Shown here: in pieces, positions 21,096 to 32,650 of the stretch
Position numbering within the stretch: position 1 is the first letter of the stretch
Layout of the letters: every line of letters begins with the position of its first letter
Origin: Theobroma cacao
Lineage: Eukaryota; Streptophyta; Magnoliopsida; Malvales; Malvaceae
Length of the DNA: 64,000 bases
Assembly (NCBI RefSeq): GCF_000208745.1
Contig: NC_030853.1
Coordinates: forward strand, 5,824,797 to 5,888,796
Direction: 5' to 3'
Translations under genes and position numbers: made by a program
The notes under the pieces: generated by a model
The model's database searches: none
What the model was told of the DNA's origin: nothing
The model's input: only the letters and a program-made list of their open reading frames with translations

Positions 21096-24059
21096 TGTCA
21101 CATCCCATTTTCAAGAGGGATTGTGGCCGGTGCATGGACCCAAACGAGTATAACCCGTTAGGCCTAAGCAAGCCTCTTATCATAACATCATCAAACATTC
21201 ATCATCTCATGCGGAAGCATCATATCACATCCATTAACGTGCATAATCGTTATACATATATTCTTAAAACTTATTACACAATAAAAGAACTTCTCAACTT
21301 AATCATGTAAGCTCAACTTAATACATCTATATGTGTATTAACAAGTGCCACTATCATAATGCACAATAATATAAACATTAAACATCATTAGCACCCTAAA
21401 GTGTCTACATAGGCTCTCGAGCCATCATAATTATCTCATACATAACATTATTCAAATAATTATCTGCCACACTGGCTGCTATTAGACGCTATCACTGATC
21501 TGAAACAAAATAAATGGGAAAATAACGTGTGAGTCATAAAGACTCCGTGACTAGATATTGGAAGGGGATAAAAGTATTTCGTAACCATGCATTTATAACT
21601 CATGCAATTCCTAACTTTCAAATCATAAAATTCATTATACATGTCATTTAAACTCATTTAAATACCTTTTTTGAAAACGAACTTATATAAACCTTTAGAA
21701 ATCCTTTACCGTTAAAATCCTTATCAAATTCACTAAAACATCCTTTTTTGTACCATATCTATCGATACATTATTGAATGTATCGATACTTTCAAGCATTT
21801 ATAGATACATTGGTAAAATGTATCGATATATTTCACAAAGAAAGCCTCATATGGCAATCTGTTTAGAATGTATAGATACGTGCTTTATATGTATCGATAC
21901 TTGGAACACAGAGACCAAGTTTTTAAACAATTTTAGCATTTTTGCCATTCCTTAGGTCCTTTTACATCTCAAGAACTATCTTTAGGGGTCAATTCTTCTT
22001 ACTAAGCACATTCTCATGCCATCATAGGTATAAACCATAAACATTACTCAAATGAACTCAACATACAACATATCATAATCATTTCACTAACATTAAAACT
22101 CATACATTGTGATGGTTTGACCCCCATCAACCTTGGGCTTGCAATGTATATCCCCATTGCACCTTGGGCTGACAACGTATATCCCCATTGCCCTTGGAAA
22201 TTTTATGATGCATCATAAGAGTGAAGTCGTCACTTGCACCCCATGAGAGTAGTATCAATCGAACTCTTTGAGTTCTCATACTCGTAGCATGTGGTATATG
22301 GAATGTATTTCACATACATGTTGACTCATCTCATAAGGTATATGGAATTTACATCATATACATAATCTCATGGCATTTATGCTTGCTTAATCATCTCATG
22401 TAGTATATGGAATATACATTATATACATATTCTCATGACATTAATTATGCGTACTTAAACACCTCATATGGTATATGAAATTTACATCATATACATAATC
22501 TTATGGAATTCATCATACCAACATGCATATTATAACATCTATAAATAAGCATACAATATCTCATACCCACACTAGTCCGAAGACTAGAGTAATCAAGTGG
22601 ACTTCAAACATAAGGTGCTTGTCCCCCCTTATTGAAAGCTAATACATAGTAGAGTATTTAGATACATAGTAGATTCAGAAACATTTTTAAAAAAATCCAT
22701 TAAGTAAATCACATCATAATCATTATCAATTTATTTTCTTAGAAAATCATTTTCATTCTAGAATCTCAAATTCTTTGATAACCAAATTTAGAGATATAAT
22801 TTCAACACGCATAAATAATCTTTTTCATCAAAATCATGCTAGCTTTACATATCAAAATAATTTGAAAGTCGTGTATCCACTCACCTAATTGGAGAGTCGA
22901 TTCTTAGCTCCAATCATAACTCATTTTTTGAGTTATCTGTGGAGTTTTCAATTGTTCCTATCATACAACAATCATCACAATCATTTCTTAGAATAAAAAT
23001 TTCATAATAATCATTCTAGGTACTTTTAAAAGTACTTGACTTTGGCTAAACAAATTTTCTAGCTAAAACCAATGCCTAGAACCCCATAAATCTTCCATCC
23101 TTACCTTAGGTGAGCTTAAATGCTTAAGCAAATCATTAAACTTTTAAACTTAAATCATTGGCAGAAAGTTTGGCAATAACACAATTATTTAAGTTATGAA
23201 AATCCGAAGCCAAAAGATTTAAAAACTAAAAATGTCATCTTTTTCCATAAAAACCCAAATCTAAGCATTAGAATCATAAAATGAAAATTTGGATTAAAAA
23301 TGTGTTGAAAGAGCTTAAGAATAGGTGTTTTACCTCGCAAATGAGGCTGACGGTTGCTAACCCTTGAAAAATGTGATATATTTATAAGCTAGGGTGAGAA
23401 AATACATTTTTACCCCTTTTATTTTTTTTGAAATTGACAAATTGTATTGATACATTGGCCCATGTATCGATACATTCGATTTTGGAAAAAATATATCGAT
23501 ACATTATGAACATGTTAGATACATGTTCATTAGAAACCCTTTCTAAGCTAAATGTATTAATACATCATGAACATGTATCAAAAGTAAATGTCCTCTTTAC
23601 TTTTTACTTTTCATTTAATAAGATATTTACTGTAAATAAGCAAACAATCCCCCCTTTTGGATTAAATAAAAACATAAAAAATATCAAAATCGAAAAGAAT
23701 CAAAATCTAAATTTTGCTTTTAAGAACAAAATCGAAAAAGTTTGACTAAAATTAAATTTGCGATTCCCATTTACCCTAGCAAACGTGCTCCAAAAATTTA
23801 AAAAAAAATCATTTTTGATCACCTAAAAACCAAAGGAATCATTATCATCATTTTTTATTTTCAAAAGATTATTCTATAAAAATCACATATTTTGACCCCT
23901 TTCAAACTTAGAAAATTTTCTGCTTCAAAAGTAACAGACAATAAAAGGTGTCAATAATTCTTTTGAAGGTTCAATCTAAGTTTTATGTTTGAAACATGTA
24001 ATATATATGATCACTTAAGGATTTCCTAACTTATCATCTTACTCAAGGTGGGATTTCAC
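21096..24059 (-). mobile_element. Solo LTR with TATCGATA palindromes, SL-related ends
   Basis: Begins TGTCACATCCC and ends GGGATTTCAC(A), both close to SL termini. Flanks AAAGT (21091-21095 and 24060-24064) form a 5-bp duplication if one A of a run is lost, and excision restores the copia-G gag knuckle. The interior differs from SL: it has many copies of ATGTATCGATACAT (about 21755-21905 and 23440-23595), a 'gtatatggaatttacatcatatacat' repeat (22270-22510), a minus-strand TATAAATA (about 23377-23384) and an AGGTAAAA donor-like site (about 23330). No gag, pol or primer site. Confidence 0.75.
22265..22515. repeat. Tandem repeat, about 60-bp unit
   Basis: Four to five units of 'catgtggtatatggaatttacatcatatacataatctcatgg' spaced about 55-70 bp. 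It occupies a position in this element similar to that of the SL minisatellite. Confidence 0.7.
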
Positions 24060-24064
24060 AAAGT

Positions 24065-27000
24065 GTAATGTTACAAGGTGATTAGTTATCCACCAGATTG
24101 GCATAAACCTAGAAGAAAGAGTGGTAAACAAACTAGTGGTGATCAATTGCATTCCCGTTGAAATTAATGGGACGGCAATGCTACGATGAGCATGTCTTTC
24201 AAGAGCTACTTGTGTCGCCACCGTGGATGGAGTTGGATCACCGATCCCAAGTTTGACTTTTGCGTAGCATTAACAGCTACTAGCTTTACTAAGTAGTCAT
24301 GGAGTAGTAACTGATAACTCATCTACAAACATGGCAGCCTTCAAATTTTTTCGATAAGAGAAACGATGAATGGGTTGTTACTATATGAGCCACAAATCAT
24401 ATAACCCATAATATAAACTCTTTATCAAATGTGGTATCTTAACCCAATATATCACCAGTACAAATTCCTTATGGTGAAACAATAGAGGTTCATGCTTTGG
24501 GCTAAGTTGCTCTTAGAAAAAGATTAATCCTTGAGCGAGTTCTTGGGGTTTTGATTTTTGCTTTTTTTATATTGTTCGCTAGTAAATTGACCCAATTTAC
24601 ATTGTACAGTAACTTTTTGGTCAAACTTTTTTGTGATTCAAGACTTACACTTGAGGAAGCTAATTGGAGTGGGTAAAAAGGGGAATGGTCTTTATTACTT
24701 GGTTCTGACGAGAGAGGAGAAGGTGTAGATAGCTAACTATTTGGTTAATGCAAGTTTATGGCCTTGACGCTTAGAGCATTTTCTAGTAAATCACATTCCT
24801 ATGGTTCTTAATTTATTTATTTCTTTTGATTGCACAAGCATTATGATTTCAACCACATCTTTTTATTTAATTTTGGGGTTAATGTGTTCTTATTGTCGCA
24901 TACTTAATCAATTGCATGACACTTCCTATTTTACAAAATAGAACTCCATATGAGGTTTTACTGGAAAGAGTTTTACATGTGAACATTTAAGAAGCTATGG
25001 ATGTCTTTGTTATGGGCATATAAATAGCAAGTCGTGTGGCAAGTTTGCCCCATGTGCTAAACTGAGTGTTTTTGTTAGGTATCCTAGCGAGCAAAAGGGA
25101 TACAAAATTTATGATATTAAAAGTAAGATAATTTATGTTTAGCGAGATGTTCATTCTTTGGAAGAAAATTTTCCATTTGTAGATTCCTTAGCAACAAAAA
25201 TTGTATAGCCAAATGATTTGGGTCAGACTACTACATTGGATAGTCCACTCAATTATGCAATGCCCAATATCATTGAACTTGGGTTTCGTGAGTCATTTAC
25301 AAGTCTCAACCCATTTACTAGCCCAATTGGGCCTATGTCTCATCATAGTAAGCCTACGATAGGTGAACCCATGTTGCTAGCCGTTGCACATGGGTTCGCT
25401 ACAACTGCGTCCACCTCTTTCATCGATCCACCTAAGTCCTTTTCACTTGCTAGCATTGGGCTTAAGTTAACTAGATCTAATTTGTCAACCATAACAACTT
25501 CCTTATCAAACCAAATTAGTTCTAACTTGGTTAATGAGTTTGAAAATATTGTTTCAATTGCTCCCCTTATTTTAGGCAAAAGACAATGGTAGGTTTTACA
25601 CTCTTTATTTGGTTATGATTATGTTTTGCCCTCTCTTTCGTTCCTCCAAGCATCATGTTGATCTCATTTCTTCATTTGGCCAACTCAATGATACATACTT
25701 TCTCACAATTTATTTCTTACTCTAAATTTTTTCCCAATCACACTACCTTCAACTGCCATCTCGTCTACTGATGAATCAAAAATCATTTTTTTAGGCAATC
25801 AAACATGTATATTTAAAGGAAGCCATGGCGTAAGAAAGTTCTGTTTTAGAGGCAACTCATACTTGGACTTTACAACTATTACCCATTGTTAAATGGCTTA
25901 TCAATTCAAAATGGGTTTACAAACTCAAATATCAATAAGATGGAAGTATTGAGAGTTACAAGGCATGCCTTTCGTTGCAAAATTATTCACCATACCTTGT
26001 TTGTCGGAACTTGCATCGATTAAGCATTGGGAATTACATTAACTAGATGTGAATAACACTTTCTTACATGGTGACTTAGAGGAAGAAGTCTACATGAACA
26101 TCCCATAAAAGGTTTGCTAAATAAAGAGAGTAGCGTCTTTTTCAATTACAAAAATCTATATATGGACTCCATCAAGCTTTTGGAAATTGGTATAAGAAAA
26201 TTACCATTTTCTCTTCTTGCCATTGGTTTTCAGCAGTAGGACATGGTTCACTCTTTGTTCATCTTCTCTCGTATTGGAGGATTTTTGTTATAGTTCTCAT
26301 ATATGTCAATGATGTCATCATCATGGGAACAAATTTCAATCACATTTCTAAACTAAAATATTATTTTAATGCAAAATTTCATATAAAAAATCTTGGCAAA
26401 CTTAAGAATTTTCTAAGAATTGAAATGGCATGTTCTCTAGCAAGTATTGCATTAAGCCAATGCAAGTATGTACTTGATATCTTAGTCAAGAATGGTTTCA
26501 AAGGTTGCAAGCCAACCAATTTTCCCATAGAGCAATAACACATGCTTTTACTCAACTCTAGTGACATTTGCATTAGTCCTGGGCAATATCATCACCTGGT
26601 AAGTGGTTTACTTTATCTCACGATCACCCATCCAGATATTAACTATGCAATACATATTCTTAGCTAGTTTATGCAAGCTCCATGACAATCACATCTTGAT
26701 GTTGCTCATAGGGTGTTACATTATCTCAAAAGAACCCCAAGAGAAGGTATCTTGTTTCTTTCAAATGGTTTATTGTTCTATGAGCATATTATGATGCATA
26801 TTAGGCAAGATGTCTAATGACATGCAGATCTATTATGGGCTATATTATTTTCCTTAGGTCTTCTCCAATTTCATGGCAATCTAAGAAATAAACAATGGTT
26901 TCCCTTTTTTTGCAAAGGCTGCATATCGAGCCATGGCCAACGCCACTAGTGAGTTATTTAGCTAATACAGCTCTTATAAGATCTTGGAATGACACAGACT

Positions 27001-27260
27001 GCACCAATTCCCTTGTTCTGTGACAATCAAGTTGCTATTTACATCGTAGCTAATCTAGTCTTGCATAAACAAATAGAAGACATAGAAATAGATTACCATT
27101 GCATCCAGCAGCAAATTTAGTCCCAAACTATTGTTACTCGACCTATTTCTTGACAAAACCCATTGGCTGATATATTCACTAAAGCACTTGGGTACAATTA
27201 GTTCCATAAACTATTGGTCAAGTTAGGCATCTCTACCTTTCATGCTCGAACTTGAAAAAG
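24065..27260 (+). pseudogene. copia-G gag-pol relic
   Basis: Heavily decayed polyprotein. Recognisable in order: gag 3' end (24067-24160); integrase C-terminus (NRTPYEVLLERV, then RYPSEQKGYKIYDIKSKIIYV across frames, 24940-25150); a Ser/Thr-rich linker (25218-25592); reverse transcriptase (KWVYKLKYQ-DGSIE, 25910; LDVNN-FLHGDLEEEVYMNIP, 26041; YVNDVIIMGTN replacing YVDD, about 26305; LSQCKYVLDIL, 26455); RNase H (SWQSKKQTMVSL, ISSHG; ADIFTKALG, about 27165). Integrase precedes RT, so this is Ty1/copia. Stops and frameshifts occur every 50-200 bp. Confidence 0.85.
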
Positions 27261-27265
27261 AGTAT

Positions 27266-27552
27266 TGAAGGATCTTTTGTTTCCATTTGTATCATTTTGT
27301 TGACTTATTCTCATACATAGAATTGCAGGGATTATTTTCTTGTGTAATCTTTCATTGTATTTTTTTACTTTGCTTATAGCCCAAATAAGTCTAGGATTAG
27401 AATACTTCTTTTTATGCTATTTACTTTACTTGCACTCCAAGCAAGTTAGGTTTATGGGCTATTACACCATTGTATATAGATATGTCTTCATCTTGTTAAT
27501 GCAAAGTAAGGTTTTTTGATTCCATTCTTTTGAGACATTTTATTTTTCGACA
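27266..27552 (+). mobile_element. copia-G 3' LTR (putative)
   Basis: A short LTR begins TGAAGGATC after 'cttgaaaaagagtat', the expected polypurine position just past RNase H, and ends ...TTTTTCGACA. It is about 287 bp. A tgtatatagata sequence lies inside. The 5' LTR was not found, so the boundaries are not cross-checked. Confidence 0.4.
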
Positions 27553-29244
27553 AGAAATAACTTGAGCATCAAATCATATCATTTAAAAGGAAAAAAGGAA
27601 TAGTTAGAACCATTAACCCATTTCATCTAGGAGTTGTTGTTGCACATAGTAGGCTTGGTTTCAGAAAAGACAATAGAAAAAGAAAACTTTCGTAACAATT
27701 ATTTCCAAAACAAAAATAAAGATTATTAGTGTGAGACCTTGACCTTTATAGCTCATAGATAAAAATATACGCGATACCCCTAATTAGGGGTAATTTCGTC
27801 ATTTTCTCAATAAGCCCATAAAAGTAAGTTTTAAACAATATTATGGTTTAAGTAGGCCTAAAGCATAAATGAATGATGAAAATATGGGTGAAATGACAAG
27901 AAAATAATTTTTTTGATAATTTTCATGTTCTAGGGGTAAAACGATAATTTTATGAGTTTACGGGGGCAAAGTTGGAATTTTTGAATTTTACACCACCTAA
28001 CACTTGTCATGCCCATGGATTTTAGCCATTAACATTTTACATTATGGATAATTAAAACATTTTATGTGGTGGAGAGAGATTGCTTAATGGATAAGTATTA
28101 CACATGGACCAATGGAAATATGCCATGTGTCAAGCTTGGATCATTCTAGAATTTCCTTGTAACGTCTATTTAAGACTCTCTTAGTCTCACCCATATGGCT
28201 GGCCAAAGCATGAAGTGAAGAGGAAAGGAAAGAACACAAACCCTAGGTGGGAAAATTGAAGAAAAAGTGTGGGATTCCAAGGAATTAAGCAAGGTAAAGT
28301 GAAAATTCTTTATTTTTACTTGAGATTTACAATACCCATGCTTTATTTTCTTATTTCTATGGTTGAGAAACATGATTTCATAGTGAATAAGTGGTAGGGA
28401 AAATGGGTATGGAGAGAGAATGATCTTAGATTGGTTTGATTTTTAGGTATGTTAGTGTTTTTAGGTGATTAATGATGTGTAGCATGAAAACAAGTGAAGA
28501 AAACCACCAAAGGTTTGGTGCCCATCAATAGCCAAATTCTCTAAGTGAATAATGAGGAAGAATGGGACGTTATTCTAGGTGATTTGATTAAGAAATAATA
28601 GTTTTTGGTGTAAGAATTAATGAATAATGGTGAGAAAATTAATTAGGAAAAATCACGGAGTTAGTGTACCATTGTTGGCCGAAAGTTCCAAGAAGAAAAA
28701 TGAAGATAAATTTTGCCTATTTGTGTGTTAATTAGTTTGTGCTTGGTGAATTGAGGGATTCGAAAAGAAATGGAGCAAGTTGGAGTGAAATTGGATGCAT
28801 TGGCCAATTTATCGGATGAAAAATCGACTTAGGCCAATATCGAGTCTAGATGGCTACCCATGCATTTTTCATTTCATATCATATATATATCGAGCCTGAA
28901 ATAGCTTATGACTGTTAGACATAATTTAATTAGAATATGTGTCATGGATTATGGCTAGGTAGTGAGCTATTGGATACGAGTAAAGGACTGTACCCACGGA
29001 CTGAAAATATGAGTATTTCTACTCCTAATACCGGTGAGTGGACTTGCATTTCAAAACTTGTTTTGGGGATATAATGCATTTGTCAAACATTTGAATGGAT
29101 TATCTAGCTTTTCATAAAAACAAGTGCCTTGGGAACAAGCTTTTGATAGATTGTCTTCATGTTGTGACATATGACTATTATTGATTCATGCACTACCACA
29201 TTGTGTTGATATATATATATGAATACATTGTGGTGTAATGATAT

Positions 29245-29415
29245 TGACTCGGCTATGTACGAGTAGGGAGTGCGCATAAGCCGATGATGACCCAGTTATG
29301 TGCGAGTAGGGAGTGCCCATAACCCGGTGATGACTCGATTATGTGCAAGTAAGGAGTGCGCATAACCCGGTGATGACCTAGCCATGTGCGAGTAGGGAGT
29401 ACGTATGAGTTGGGA
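29245..29415. repeat. SL minisatellite (copy 4)
   Basis: Four units of about 42 bp, 'tgtgcgagtagggagtgcgcataacccggtgatgaccc(a/g)g', very regular. The minus-strand frame at 29253-29483 is its periodic translation. Confidence 0.9.
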
Positions 29416-29589
29416 ATGATGATGATGGGATGGTGTGCATGATGATGATGGGTATATGGTTGTAAATACAAATATATGAGCATTTGATTTGTTGAAATTT
29501 GGGAGTTTACATGTGTTACATGTTGCTATTGTTATTTTAGCAAGATGGCTTGTTTTAAGGGAAAATGAGACTTTTTCCTTGATGTTCTG

Positions 29590-29705
29590 ATCCTCGTTGC
29601 AGCGAGATTCATTCTCACTACAGCGAAAAACTCTCGGGATTGAGGGCCTTCACCAGACCTGGTTCTCGCTGCAGCAAGAATGAAGTTTGCTGCAGCGAGA
29701 AACTT
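29590..29705. repeat. SL palindrome array (copy 4)
   Basis: Four degenerate copies of CTCGCTGCAGCGAG (for example 'gttctcgctgcagcaagaa', 'tttgctgcagcgagaaac'). Confidence 0.8.
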
Positions 29706-30529
29706 TCTGTCCATTTTGCTAACTTATGTGTTTTTGCCATATTTCCCATTTCTTTGGTACCATAGTTGAGCATGGATCTTTGTAAAGTGATTTACTCATG
29801 TGGGGTTTACATGAGGGGTTTAAAAAAGCTAAAACAATTGAATTGTTTTGAGAAAATGAATGCATCATGATTTCGTTAAACATTCCTTATGGTATGCTTG
29901 TTCCCTTTCTTGTTCACTCACTGAGTTTATGCTCATCGCTTTCAACTTCATGTTTTCAGATTACAAGGCAACTGGTAACTAGGTCGAGGTACCTTTGTAG
30001 ACAAGACTATTGGTAGGTGTCTCGGCATTTAGTAGCTGTACATTCGTCAAGTTTCTCCGCTGGACATTGAGTCTCCTTTTGTTGTGTATAAACGAACCTA
30101 ATAGGAATTATTAAGATACATGTGTAGACAGTGTATATACACTTGTTTGGTATGCCAGTATGAAGTGGCAATGCTTAATATTATTTTGATTCTAAGTTAT
30201 GATATATGACTTAGTAGTTTATGATGGAATGATGAATATGCCAGATTAATAGGCTTGCTTGGGCTTAGTGGACTACGTCCATTGGATCCATGCGCAGATC
30301 ATGGCCCAAAATTTTGGTCGTGATAATTAGTGTCCTTGTGTTGGTAGTTTTACCTTTATTATTATTTCTTATTTTATTTCGCTTGTTCAAGATCAATGTA
30401 AGAACCAAGAAGGGGGAAAAAAGTGCTGAATCATGGTAGATTTTGTCAATTATGGCCATGGATCTTTGCCATGTGAAATGGCTTTTTTTTTTTTTTATTT
30501 ACCATAAAACAAAGGGCTAAAAGGTGGTT

Positions 30530-30740
30530 CCAAAAGTGCCATTGTTATTACCATTATAATTTCCTTGGCCTCCATAGTTACTTGTGTCACCACTATTACT
30601 CCCATATTCAACATTACCTCCATAATTTCCAAAGAAGAACCAGTATTTCAACCGCATGCACTGTCGCCTCTATAGTTACTACTGCCACCACTATTACTCC
30701 CATAAACCATCTAATTTGAACCCATATTATCAAGATAAGG
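30530..30740 (-). pseudogene. Glycine-rich RNA-binding protein (hnRNP-like) C-terminal relic
   Basis: Reverse-strand translation gives two Gly/Asn/Ser-rich pieces, YGSNSGGSSNYRGDSACG then, after a stop and a +1 shift, FGNYGGN-EYGSNSGDTSNYGGQGNYNGNNNGTFGT. This low-complexity YGG/NYGG pattern is typical of the tail of plant hnRNP-type RNA-binding proteins. No RRM motif is visible nearby. It is probably a captured or retroposed fragment among transposons. Confidence 0.4.
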
Positions 30741-31059
30741 TTTAATTTTTTGGTGATTAAGGAGGATGAAGAAGAACCCCAAAGAAATAAATCAATTCCA
30801 AAAGAGGTGTTTCGATGTTTTTATTTATTGTAGTTTAGTCATTTTCTAACATCTATTAACTACATTTAGGGTTTTGTGACAGAGTGTCCATTTTGAATAC
30901 TAATGGATTCAAGATGAATTAAGGTGAAACCTTAAAGGGATAGGTTTATTTTACCTTCATTTGTTTTATCAAATCTTGCCACTTATTATTAATTAGAAAT
31001 TAAATTTATGTAATTTAATTTATACATCATAACTAAAATTTAACACATAAAACCATACT

Positions 31060-32650
31060 TGATTTTGATCCATAATTTGACAATGAAAAGAACACTAGCC
31101 AGATTAACTATTGAAATTCAATGCCAAAGATCTTCCACCTCCTTAATCTACAACTTTTTAATGAGTGAGATTCTTGATAATTTTCTAGACAACAGAGGAG
31201 ACATAGCTTTAGTTTTATTTAGTGAATTCTCAATCTTAAAATCTATTCAACACTTGATCAATATATGCACGTTAAGAGATAGCTAACAAGTGATGAGACC
31301 TATCTTTGTGGTTTTCAAGCCTAAGAACATAACATAAGATACTTCTCAAAGACCTTTCATGTCAAATTGCCTAGACAACAACTTCTTAGTTTCTCGCAAG
31401 ATGTCCAAATGACTACTAGCAAGCAAGGTATAATTATTAATATATAAAACAAGAAAAATAAAAGATCTCAAAATATATGCATCTATCTACCTTGTTCTCA
31501 ACACCACCAATAGAGATTATCAGTTTATCAAAGTTAAGATTCAATTAGTGAAAAGCTTGTTTGAGCTCTTAAATAAAATTTTTGAGTCTACGCATAAGAT
31601 GATCATTATTCGCTGCTTTAAATCCTTACAACTATAACATATAGATTTTTTCAAGAAGATTCCCATTCAAGAAAGTAGTCTTACCATCCATCTAATGAAG
31701 CTCTAATTCATAATGAGCTACTATTGCCATAGTTATTCTAAAAGGATTTTTAGAGGATATATAAGAAAAGATTTTATTATAATCAATTCATTCTCTGTGT
31801 GTAAAACCTTTAACAAACTAGTCCGGTTTTAAACTTTTTAATCTTCCCTTTGGAATTTTTCTTGCTCCTGTACACTCATTTACGTCCAATATGTTTGCAA
31901 CCCTTCGGTAGCTCAAAAGTTTCCACACACCATTGTGTGACATAGATTGTATCTCTTGTCTCATTGCATCCACCATAAATATGTTGAAGACTCGAAACAA
32001 CTTCTAAAAGTTATTGGATCAACTATATGGCCTAAATCACAATCAACCTTTCCAATACGAACTTCATACATGTCAGAGGAAATAGCAAACATTCTTGTCC
32101 TTGTGGATTTTCTTTGTGACACATGTTCTACAATATTCTAGTGTTGAGAGACCTCATTAAGAACTAGTTGAATTTTTTCCTATTCTCCAACTAGTGTACA
32201 TGCCATAGTATATTGCTTTATGGGTATAGGAATATTTGAAGTCTCAATATGCTTTTTTTCATCTCTATCTTGAGATAAACTTGCTAGTATCAACCATATG
32301 CAACTCTACAAACTTAGTTATTTTTGTTTTAACAATTTTACAACCTGTTGGTAAGTAATAAAATCTATAAGTACCCAATAAAATAGTAACAAGTGGAGAT
32401 ATTGTATCTTGGTTCTAGTAGGATCATAAAGGCACATTTTCAAAAGATATCCCTAAACATTGAGTGATTAAGACTAGCTTTCCATTCATTCTCAACTCAA
32501 CAAGGGTTTTAAGTATAGATTTCATAGTGTTTTGGTTTAAGATATACATGGCTATTTTGATTGCTTATTCCCACTAAAGTTTAAGTAAATTAGACCCATT
32601 TATCATATTTCTCATCATATCTTTTAGGGTGCAATTTTGCTTGTGAGTTG
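31060..32650 (-). pseudogene. copia-H pol relic (integrase C-terminus to RT)
   Basis: Reverse-strand polyprotein remains. The integrase end (RTLKDMMRNMINGSNL, then IAMYILNQ) is at about 32340-32610. The linker with the pre-RT segment (AMRQEIQSM-HNGVWKL) is at about 31900-31985. RT follows with KGRLKSLKPD..KGFTHRE, LELHQMDGKTTFLNGNLE (about 31680-31735) and FDMKGL-EVSYVMFLG (about 31330-31390). Many stops. It resembles the Tnt1-like group (SMAHNGVW...). Copia-E abuts its right end. Confidence 0.75.

Larger units (their letters stand above)
27730..30325 (+). mobile_element. SL solo LTR, copy 4 (variant 5' third)
   Basis: TGTGAGACCTTGACC to GGTCGTGATA with the exact 5-bp duplication ATTAG (27725-27729 and 30326-30330). 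The 5' third (to about 28800) differs from copies 1-3 and resembles copy 7. It has a CTATTTAAG box at about 28167, an AAGGTAAAG donor-like site at about 28290, a minisatellite (29245-29415) and a palindrome array (29590-29705). No coding domain. Confidence 0.9.

Noticed and set aside
25218..25592. 124-codon Ser/Thr-rich ORF as an independent gene
   Set aside because: It is the variable linker between integrase and RT in decayed copia-G, in line with flanking pol fragments.
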